From positions 1 through 56,651 of the forward strand of contig WRLO01000013.1 of the NCBI GenBank assembly GCA_009777575.1: a stretch of DNA of 56,651 bases, written 5' to 3'. Below, piece by piece: positions 50,347 through 56,651 of the stretch. Origin of the DNA: Candidatus Cloacimonadota bacterium (lineage in GTDB: Bacteria; Cloacimonadota; Cloacimonadia; Cloacimonadales; WRIO01). The number at the start of each line of letters is the position of its first letter. The first letter of the stretch is position 1. The position numbers and the translations under genes are program-made. The notes beneath the pieces were generated by a model. The model saw nothing but the letters and a program-made list of their open reading frames with translations, did no database searches and was not told the origin of the DNA.

Positions 50347-53007
50347 TTACTTTAATAAAACCATCCTTCGAGTCATGTCAAACTCTTCAGTGTTTAGTCG
50401 ATAAAGATACACTCCACTGCTGAGTTCTCTTCCATTATCATCCTTCCCATCCCAAATTATAGTGTGCATACCTCTTTCTAAAAAATCATTTAATAGACTT
50501 CGAACCTTTTGCCCTCTGATGTTATAAATCGCTATATTTACATCAGTATCAGTAGCAAGTGAAAAACTGATATTTGTCTCCGGATTAAAAGGATTGGGAT
50601 AGTTTCCATGTAGGGTTGTAGTGAAAGGCAAAGCGATTTCAAAATGCTCTGAAGAATGTTCAGTATCTATAAAAAACTTTGCATTAGTAAACCCTTGTAA
50701 TCTCCCATTTGCTACTGGAAAATTATCAACATTTACAGCTAACCAATCTGATCTCCAAAAAAGTGTTCGATTAAAACCTTCTGTTTCAGTGAATTGAAAA
50801 CTATTGTTTTCATTAAACCATGATTGAGTTTCTTTTATTGCCATTACAGCTAAATTTCCACTACTATATTCAAAAGGAGTAGGAAATACAATATCAATTT
50901 CATAAAAACCAGCTCTCGATACTGATAAAATACCAGAATAAACTTGAGTAAACTCAACATAAGGAATCCAAGTATTATTATTCTCGAAAGATGATTGATT
51001 AGTATTAGCCATATACAATGAAATATGTTGACTTGGCCTAATATCACCAAAACTAGAAATATTTACTGTCATAGAATAGATTAACCCATGATTTAATTCT
51101 TCTTTTAGATAAATTGTCTGGGTCAGACCGTTACCCCAATAGTAATTTACAAAAGCATTATTAATATATGCTATACTTTCCGGGTCTCCTATTTTTATTT
51201 CTGTTAATCCTTCTGGTAAAACATTGATGCTCAAGATATTTGTTCTGTCATTATGCTGGTTTTCGTCTTCATCCCAAACAATTTGACCATATAGTTGATA
51301 AGGACCAATATCAATAGGTATCCAATTCAATAAAAAATCATAAGAATCCCCTTGTTCTAAATACACACCTGACAATGTAACCAAAGGTATATCGCTATAT
51401 TCTTGCTTAAGCTGAATACTATATCCAGTAGCGGGGTTATTCCCCCTGTTTCTGATTGTTATTGCATATGTTACTACATTTTCTTGAATAATTGTGCTTG
51501 GTCCTGAAATATTTCTGGCATTTAAATCAAAATCAAAAACTTGTGCTAGCTGAATAGAGTTAAAAGCATTTATTCTGCCTGCACCCATTTGTCCAAAAAA
51601 TTGAGGATTTACATGGTCAATAGAGTCAGCACCTTCTTTTATAAATTCTATCAGATCTTCTACGGATAAGTCTGGATCTTCTGATAAAATAAGCGCTGCT
51701 AAACCTGAAACCATAGGAGCGGCCATGGAAGTGCCACTAAAAGACTCATAAGCATCGACGCCATTAGAAGTAAAATATGTAGAATAAATTTCAGAACCGG
51801 GTGCTGATATATCGACCCAAGTCCCAAAATTTGAAAAACTTGATTTTTGGTCAGTTTGTGTAGTCGATGCTACTGCGAAAACATATTCACTCCCTGCAGG
51901 ATATGATAAGAAATTTGTATTTGAATTTCCTGCAGCAGCTATAATCAATGAACCGTTGTCTAGGGCATATTTACCGACAAGATTTGCTTCTTCTTCAGCG
52001 CCAGGATATGAACCACCCCAAGAACAATTTATAATCCTAATACCTGTGTCCACCATATAATATATTCCTGCATAAGGATTTTCCACTGAATTCGACCAAA
52101 TATTAAAGGGACTATGTTTGGTAGCAATCAACTTTGAATTAAATGCCAATCCAGCCATACCGATACCATTGTCACCAACAGCAGCCGCTATTCCAGCTAC
52201 ATGAGTTCCGTGCCAATGACCATTAAAAGATTGCCATGGATTGTTTGTTTCGCCTCCAGTAGCAGTAGTCCAAAAATCCCACCCCATCACATCATCTATA
52301 AATCCATTTCCATCATTGTCTACACCATCGCCACCAGTGATTTGTGCAGTCTCCCAGTTAATAGTTATACCGGGTAATTCTGCTTCGTTTATCCAGATAT
52401 TATCTGCTAAATCAATATGATCCCATTTTAATCCAGAATCAACAATGCCAATAACTATATCTGGAGATCCTTTCTGGATTTCCCAAGCATCAAAAGCCTG
52501 AACTTTTTCCAAAGCCCATTGTTGAGGAATAGCAGGATCGTTAGGGATATATCCAAAAGTTCGGTAAATCGCTTCTTTTTCGGCAAAAATTACATGATTA
52601 TTGCTTCTTAAAGAATCTATCAGGTTACCCATAGCTTCTGAATCATTTCTTTGATTTGACGAAACTTCTATGCGAAAAACATTTGACGGGTAGCGTCCAT
52701 TTAAGTGCCATTCTTGATTTTTAACCCGATATTTCTGAGTAAGTTTCACTATTTGAAATTCATCAGCAAGCTTATTGAACCATTCAAAAGGAGTTCTAAC
52801 AATGCCATTTTCATAAGTGATACTGAAATCACCTCTTGTATTACCGAGCATATCAGAATTGAAGCATACAGTGAAAACACCTGGGTAAAAATCATTAAGA
52901 TCATCAGCAAGCAAGCCTAAACAGCATGAAAGCGCAACAAATAAGCAAATAAATACTTTTCGTTGAGTAGCCCTAATACCTCTAAAAAAAATTGTGATAA
53001 GTCTCAT
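50347..53007 (-). CDS. Subtilisin-like serine protease with C-terminal FlgD-like sorting domain
   Basis: 886 aa. N-terminal hydrophobic signal (about 17-33). A propeptide-like region (to about 155) precedes an S8 domain with catalytic Asp190 (IGIVDSG), His266 (HGTHVAG), oxyanion Asn361 (AAAGNSN) and Ser427 (SGTSMAAPMVSG). A CARDB-like domain (about 500-590) and a ~170-aa YIxxP..QTIYL module shared with the giant proteins (about 600-770) follow. The C-terminal FlgD-like domain (from about 800; GNYPNPFNPETNISFSL, NIRGQKVRSL, SGVYLYRLN) predicts surface export. Strong GGAG site. It is 15 nt downstream of a gene encoding only a sorting domain. It could process other surface proteins; that is inference. 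Confidence 0.93.
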   Translation of the reverse strand: MRLITIFFRGIRATQRKVFICLFVALSCCLGLLADDLNDFYPGVFTVCFNSDMLGNTRGDFSITYENGIVRTPFEWFNKLADEFQIVKLTQKYRVKNQEWHLNGRYPSNVFRIEVSSNQRNDSEAMGNLIDSLRSNNHVIFAEKEAIYRTFGYIPNDPAIPQQWALEKVQAFDAWEIQKGSPDIVIGIVDSGLKWDHIDLADNIWINEAELPGITINWETAQITGGDGVDNDGNGFIDDVMGWDFWTTATGGETNNPWQSFNGHWHGTHVAGIAAAVGDNGIGMAGLAFNSKLIATKHSPFNIWSNSVENPYAGIYYMVDTGIRIINCSWGGSYPGAEEEANLVGKYALDNGSLIIAAAGNSNTNFLSYPAGSEYVFAVASTTQTDQKSSFSNFGTWVDISAPGSEIYSTYFTSNGVDAYESFSGTSMAAPMVSGLAALILSEDPDLSVEDLIEFIKEGADSIDHVNPQFFGQMGAGRINAFNSIQLAQVFDFDLNARNISGPSTIIQENVVTYAITIRNRGNNPATGYSIQLKQEYSDIPLVTLSGVYLEQGDSYDFLLNWIPIDIGPYQLYGQIVWDEDENQHNDRTNILSINVLPEGLTEIKIGDPESIAYINNAFVNYYWGNGLTQTIYLKEELNHGLIYSMTVNISSFGDIRPSQHISLYMANTNQSSFENNNTWIPYVEFTQVYSGILSVSRAGFYEIDIVFPTPFEYSSGNLAVMAIKETQSWFNENNSFQFTETEGFNRTLFWRSDWLAVNVDNFPVANGRLQGFTNAKFFIDTEHSSEHFEIALPFTTTLHGNYPNPFNPETNISFSLATDTDVNIAIYNIRGQKVRSLLNDFLERGMHTIIWDGKDDNGRELSSGVYLYRLNTEEFDMTRRMVLLK

Positions 53008-53022
53008 TTTTATCTCCTTAAC

Positions 53023-53334
53023 TTATTTCAATAAAATCATTCTTTTTGTTGATATACCTTCGTTTGTCAACATCTGATAAAAATAGATTCCACTACTGAC
53101 CTCTCTATCATTATCGTCTTTAGCGTTCCAAAGAACTGTGTGTTCATCTCTTTCAATAAAGTCATTTATTAATCCACGAACTTTTTGACCACGAATATTG
53201 TAGACATCGATAGTCACATTTCCAGATGTTTCTATAAAAAACCTGATAATTGTCTCAGGATTAAACGGATTTGGGTAGTTACCAATCAAAACAGATTTTG
53301 AAATACTTATTTGATGGTCAAAATCAGAGACCAC
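53023..53334 (-). CDS. Stand-alone FlgD-like sorting-domain protein (mini-protein or gene remnant)
   Basis: About 103 aa from GTG 53334, consisting almost entirely of one FlgD-like domain (GNYPNPFNPETIIRFFIE, VDVYNIRGQKVRGLIND-like, NDREVSSGIYFYQMLTNEG, MILLK). AAGGAG with a 7-nt spacer precedes GTG. A frame from TTG 53376 would start at the promoter's downstream box and is unlikely. An ATG at 53336 in another frame has 5-nt spacing and encodes only nine residues. No signal peptide is evident. It may be the 3' remnant of a larger surface protein that lost its middle, or a genuine free domain co-expressed with the protease. Confidence 0.6.
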   Translation of the reverse strand: MVSDFDHQISISKSVLIGNYPNPFNPETIIRFFIETSGNVTIDVYNIRGQKVRGLINDFIERDEHTVLWNAKDDNDREVSSGIYFYQMLTNEGISTKRMILLK

Positions 53335-53370
53335 ATTACAACTCCTTATAAAAAAAACAATAACTATCAA

Positions 53371-53402
53371 GGTCAATAATTAAATAAGAAGATAATTGTC
53401 AA
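53371..53402 (-). promoter_or_regulatory. Promoter of the sorting-domain/subtilase unit (TTGACA-N20-TTGACC)
   Basis: Minus-strand TTGACA (53402-53397) and TTGACC (53376-53371), 20 nt apart. It diverges from the promoter at 53450. Its position makes TTG 53376 unusable as a start codon. Confidence 0.65.
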
Positions 53403-53449
53403 GTATTATTTATTTTTCATTTTTGCAATATCGATTTTAAAAAAATGAC

Positions 53450-53481
53450 TTGACTTTTCATAAGCTATATCATTTTTGGCT
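53450..53481 (+). promoter_or_regulatory. Promoter of the 53489 gene (TTGACT-N20-TTGGCT)
   Basis: TTGACT (53450-53455) and TTGGCT (53476-53481), 20 nt apart. ATG 53489 follows only 7 nt after the second box, so the mRNA should be leaderless or nearly so. The ATG closer to 53450 lies within the promoter. Confidence 0.65.
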
Positions 53482-53488
53482 CAAAGTT

Positions 53489-54235
53489 ATGAAAAATAAA
53501 ATTATTTTTGTTATTTTGTTCTTGATTTTAGGATTTTCCTTTATATACAGCGAGACTCCCTTGATGCGTCAACTAAATAGAGATAGATACCCTTCATTGA
53601 GAGAAAGGGATCAAAACCTGACAGTTTCTGAGAGACTCAGAAAATGGTTTCCAAACCATTTTTTAATCTATTTAGACAATCATTATTATTTATCCACTCC
53701 TCGTTACAATGATTTTCGAAGCGATTTTTATATCCGTCATGATGTATTCAATCCCAGAATGTCAATCGTTCCAGATACGACAGCAACATTTACAGAAAAT
53801 TCAATAATATTAAGAAATAATGAGATTATTCCTGCTAATGGTTTAACAAATCATGATTTTCAAGACATAAAAAATCAAATAGCATGGCTCACGGTGCTTT
53901 TTAGAACCTTAGGTAGTCCTATACCCGAACTGATGCTCACTCAGCATGATCAGGTTGATACTTGGATCATAGTCAATGAAAACAATTTAAGACAAAAGAT
54001 TATTTTGCCATCCTTTGCTGAAACTATCACTAAACTAAATCAATTTTATTTGGGTTATACTGCTTATTTTCAAATCAATGAAGTGATTAAAATGAATAGT
54101 AGACTTGAGTTTTACGGCACATTGTTTTTAAGCGATAAAGCAAATAATCAAACAGATTTTGTGGATGTAAGATTCCATACCAATAGACAAAATCAGATTG
54201 ATTTGATAATGATGTTTATTTATAGAGATGTATGA
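53489..54235 (+). CDS. Secreted protein of unknown function
   Basis: 248 aa from ATG 53489, chosen because the upstream ATG (53450) sits in the promoter. Signal peptide at about 1-22 (KIIFVILFLILGFSFIYSE). The mature part is rich in aromatic and polar residues with alternating strands (HFLIYLDNHYYLSTPRY, MNSRLEFYGTLFLSD, NQIDLIMMFIYRDV) ending in a hydrophobic strand, which could fit an outer-membrane-associated or periplasmic beta protein. Family not recognised. Followed by rfbC after 38 nt. Confidence 0.75.
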   Translation: MKNKIIFVILFLILGFSFIYSETPLMRQLNRDRYPSLRERDQNLTVSERLRKWFPNHFLIYLDNHYYLSTPRYNDFRSDFYIRHDVFNPRMSIVPDTTATFTENSIILRNNEIIPANGLTNHDFQDIKNQIAWLTVLFRTLGSPIPELMLTQHDQVDTWIIVNENNLRQKIILPSFAETITKLNQFYLGYTAYFQINEVIKMNSRLEFYGTLFLSDKANNQTDFVDVRFHTNRQNQIDLIMMFIYRDV

Positions 54236-54273
54236 AAATAATTTTTCTTTGTTAAGCAGAAAAAGGATGTTAT

Positions 54274-54819
54274 ATGTTTATTTTTCAAGAAATGAAATTA
54301 GCTGGAGTATATTTAATTACTCCTAAAGTATACTCAGATGACAGAGGTTATTTTTTAGAATCCTACAAAAAATCTACATTTCATAAAAATGGAATATTTC
54401 AAGATTTTTTGCAAGACAATCATTCATGGTCAAAAAAAGATGTTTTGAGAGGCTTACATTTTCAAGAGGGTATACATGCTCAAGGAAAACTTGTTCGTTG
54501 CATAAAAGGAGAAATTTTTGATGTAGCTGTGGATATTCGAAAAAATTCTGAGACTTTTGGGCAATGGTTCGGAGTCAATCTCTCGGAAAACAATTTTTAT
54601 ATGCTCTATATTCCAGAAGGCTTTGCGCATGGATTTTTGACCATCTCAAAAGAGGCTCATGTTCTCTATAAAACTACCAATGAATATGTTCCCCAAGCTG
54701 ATGGAGGGATAATCTGGAATGATCCAGATATAAATATTTCATGGGGAATTACTGAACCGATTTTGTCTGATAAAGATCAAACACATCCACAACTAGCAGA
54801 AATTATAAAGGAGTTGTAA
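54274..54819 (+). CDS. rfbC: dTDP-4-dehydrorhamnose 3,5-epimerase
   Basis: 181 aa, the RmlC length. Cupin fold with family motifs GYFLESYKKSTF, QDNHSWSKKDVLRGLHFQ (catalytic His), GKLVRCIKGEIFDVAVDIRKNS, YIPEGFAHGFL and YKTTNEYVPQADGGIIWNDP. Catalyses the third step of dTDP-L-rhamnose synthesis for O-antigen or surface glycans. Its TAA overlaps the ATG of rfbB by one base. rfbA and rfbD are not in the window and may follow to the right. Confidence 0.95.
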   Translation: MFIFQEMKLAGVYLITPKVYSDDRGYFLESYKKSTFHKNGIFQDFLQDNHSWSKKDVLRGLHFQEGIHAQGKLVRCIKGEIFDVAVDIRKNSETFGQWFGVNLSENNFYMLYIPEGFAHGFLTISKEAHVLYKTTNEYVPQADGGIIWNDPDINISWGITEPILSDKDQTHPQLAEIIKEL

Positions 54820-55841
54820 TGTCTAAAAGAACTTTTCAAAACATATTAATAACCGGTGGCTCTGGTTTTATTGGTTCAAATTTTATCCATTTTTTATACA
54901 AAAAAGACTATTCAGTGAACATAATAAATGTAGATAAACTTACTTATGCAGGAAATCCAGAAAATTTAAAATCAATAGAAAAGAACAAAAATTATTTTTT
55001 TTACAATATAGATATATGTAATTATCAAGCATTGGAAGAAGTATTTATTAAACATGAAATAGATTGTGTCGTTCACTTTGCAGCTGAATCTCATGTAGAC
55101 AGATCTATACATGGTCCTAAAGATTTTATACTTACAAATATCATTGGCACTTTTAACCTTCTTGAAATTTGTAGAAAATATTGGAATACAAAAGAAAAAG
55201 TATTATTTCACCATATTTCTACAGATGAAGTATATGGTAGTTTAGATGATGAAGGTTTTTTTTTCGAGAACACTCCTTATGATCCAAGAAGTCCTTATTC
55301 TGCTTCAAAAGCTTCTTCAGACCATCTGGTGTCAGCTTATTTTCATACTTATGGAATACCTATTACAATATCCAATTGTTCTAATAATTATGGTCCTTAT
55401 CAATTTCCAGAAAAACTTATACCATTGATAATTCTTAATATCAAACAAGGCAAACCGCTTCCCATTTACGGAGATGGAAAAAATATCAGAGACTGGCTTT
55501 GGGTTGATGATCACTGCTCGGCTATTCTTAAAATAATTCAAAATGGGAAATTTGGTGATACTTACAATATCGGTGGTGAGAACGAATGGGAGAACATAAC
55601 ACTTGTCAAAAAAATATGTTCAATTATGGCGGAGAGAGAAATATATGAAAGGTGTGAAAAACTTATAACTTATGTGAAAGATCGACCCGGTCATGATAAA
55701 AGATATGCCATAAACTGCGATAAAATAAAGTCTGAACTTGGTTGGACTCAGTCTGTGGATTTTGAAACAGGTCTTAGGAAGACTATAAATTGGTATCTTG
55801 AAAACAACAATTGGATTGAAAATATAAAGACTGATAAATAA
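54819..55841 (+). CDS. rfbB: dTDP-glucose 4,6-dehydratase
   Basis: 340 aa. Short-chain dehydrogenase/reductase of the extended class: NAD-binding GGSGFIGSNFI, DKLTYAGNPENL, HFAAESHVDRSI, the active-site region STDEVYGSL, catalytic YSASKASSDH, NCSNNYGPYQFPEKLIP and the GDGKNIRDWLWVDDH substrate loop. Converts dTDP-glucose to dTDP-4-keto-6-deoxyglucose, the step before RfbC. GGAG in the end of rfbC serves as ribosome site. The two genes form a tight pair. Confidence 0.97.
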   Translation: MSKRTFQNILITGGSGFIGSNFIHFLYKKDYSVNIINVDKLTYAGNPENLKSIEKNKNYFFYNIDICNYQALEEVFIKHEIDCVVHFAAESHVDRSIHGPKDFILTNIIGTFNLLEICRKYWNTKEKVLFHHISTDEVYGSLDDEGFFFENTPYDPRSPYSASKASSDHLVSAYFHTYGIPITISNCSNNYGPYQFPEKLIPLIILNIKQGKPLPIYGDGKNIRDWLWVDDHCSAILKIIQNGKFGDTYNIGGENEWENITLVKKICSIMAEREIYERCEKLITYVKDRPGHDKRYAINCDKIKSELGWTQSVDFETGLRKTINWYLENNNWIENIKTDK

Positions 55842-55872
55842 GTTCTTTTTATCACTGAGAATGTTATTCCAT

Positions 55873-56115
55873 ACGAAGCAATCTCCGTGTCACTATCACC
55901 CCTTCCCCTCGTTGCGAGGTCCCTCACTTGAAACCTTTAGTTGCGAGGTTTTGTCATTTTAAACTCCCCATGAAGCAATCACACGAAGCAATCTCCGTGC
56001 CACTATCACCCCCCCGTCGTTGCGAGGTCACTTCCTTGAAACCTTTAGTTGCGAGATTTCTCATTTTAAACTCCCCACGAAGCAATCACACGAAGCAATC
56101 TCCGTGCCACTTCGC
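55873..56115. repeat. Dispersed-repeat cluster (GAAGCAATCTCCGTG / GTTGCGAGGT)
   Basis: Two full ~118-bp units and a third partial one. Each has CGAAGCAATCTCCGTG, CACTATCACCCC, CGTTGCGAGGTC, CTTGAAACCTTTAGTTGCG and a CATTTTAAACTCCCC stretch. It is the same family as the 22018-22533 array but inverted, with an added segment doubling the unit. Frames through it are not genes. Confidence 0.88.
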
Positions 56116-56138
56116 AAAACCCTCTGTGTTAAAAAAAG

Positions 56139-56510
56139 TCAAAACAGACAATGTCTCCACAATCCGAGTCTATTTATATTTTCTGACTCAAAATGTCTTT
56201 CATCTTTGTGACTTATGTTTATAATGATTTTTTTTTGAGATATTTTTGATAATGGAAATTTTTTATCTTTTGTGATTATTTTTTTTATTTTTTTAGTTTT
56301 TATGAAAAAAGAGTTATCTTTATTAATATAATTTTGAGATGAAGAATTACCAACATAAGGGCGAATCATGTTGTTAGAGAGGATTGCAATATCATTTACA
56401 ACCTCTCTCTCAAAGCGAGTTGAGAATACCGCATCATTGGTCGTTATCATTTCACTCTCAAGAAATGAAATAATGAATAATAAAATTACAAATACAATTT
56501 TCGCTTTCAT
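56139..56510 (-). CDS. Possible small secreted protein (uncertain)
   Basis: 123 aa. The N terminus MKAKIVFVILLFIISFLES reads as a signal peptide; the rest is Lys/Ile/Asn-rich with no recognised domain. The final residues come from sequence beside the dispersed repeat, so the natural C terminus may have been replaced. No clear ribosome site or promoter. The remaining 56511-56651 is AT-rich without a visible gene. Confidence 0.4.
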   Translation of the reverse strand: MKAKIVFVILLFIISFLESEMITTNDAVFSTRFEREVVNDIAILSNNMIRPYVGNSSSQNYINKDNSFFIKTKKIKKIITKDKKFPLSKISQKKIIINISHKDERHFESENINRLGLWRHCLF

Positions 56511-56651
56511 AACGATTCTCGATAGAAATTATCTTGCAATGATAAAACCCTTTCTATCACTGCTTTTAATCTACTTAAGTAATAATTTCAAATGCACAAA
56601 CTCCTTGTTAATTTAATAGAATTACCATTCTAAAAAAAACACTTGATTTGT

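Noticed and set aside
53376..53376. TTG start with a lipoprotein-like N terminus for the sorting-domain protein
   Set aside because: The codon lies in the downstream promoter box, so it would not be transcribed; the lipobox-like IRSC is poor; a good AAGGAG-GTG start exists at 53334.
55928..56224. Plus-strand frames in the right-edge repeat cluster
   Set aside because: They are translations of the GAAGCAATCTCCGTG repeat units.

Overview
The window is AT-rich bacterial DNA with a Gram-negative envelope gene set (kdsC-lptC-lptA, SurA/PrsA-like foldase, many lipoproteins). Very large secreted proteins end in an FlgD-like / type IX-like sorting domain (NPFNP, NIRGQ, SGVYFYRM). Together with AT richness, Bacteroidota-like promoter geometry and fermentative genes (butyrate kinase, imidazolonepropionase, a TM1266-type hydrogenase regulator), this points to the FCB superphylum, most likely Candidatus Cloacimonadota. 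That placement is inference; the partial 16S gene at the left edge could settle it.

Layout. 1-461: 5' part of a 16S rRNA gene (minus strand) with its promoter. 961-3595: xerD-like recombinase and a batB/batC-type pair. 3720-4090: an island of palindromic repeats. 4137-20351: two tandem giant paralogous surface proteins (2803 and 2543 aa). 20799: pilin-like protein with a long leader. 22018-22590: eight-copy ~65-bp tandem repeat. 22593-29512: minus-strand housekeeping run (small secreted protein, hutI, divergent polysaccharide deacetylase, valS, NUDIX, HU). 29621-32039: CTG-started membrane protein, frameshifted hicA and Uma2 genes, lipoprotein. 32231-32626: four tRNAs (Gln, Gln, Ser, Ser). 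32797-35544: TM1266-like regulator, phosphofructokinase, a circularly permuted solute-binding protein and an XRE regulator. 35.7-36.1 kb: two MITE-like palindromic elements. 36278-42519: plus-strand operon PIN-PhoH, HD-GYP, alr fused to an unknown domain, yicC, membrane protein. 42922-44047: two pilin-like genes, the second with a canonical sigma-54 promoter. 44056-46467: SurA/PrsA-like foldase and a small secreted protein. 46682-48926: kdsC-lptC-lptA. 48998: tRNA-Arg. 49121: butyrate kinase. 50347-53334: sorting-domain mini-protein and subtilase. 53489-55841: secreted protein, rfbC, rfbB. The right edge has more dispersed repeats and one uncertain gene.

The main themes are cell-surface construction (giant modular proteins, subtilase, pilin-like proteins, LPS transport, dTDP-rhamnose synthesis) and an unusual load of small palindromic repeats. 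The most useful new signals are: (i) a recurrent promoter, TTGAC(A/T)-N20/21-TTG, at a dozen loci, which fixes several start codons and predicts leaderless mRNAs; (ii) a sigma-54 promoter on a pilin-like gene; (iii) a solute-binding protein whose lobes are circularly permuted; (iv) an apparently lineage-specific beta-rich module shared by the giant proteins and the subtilase; (v) palindromic repeats with compensatory base changes.
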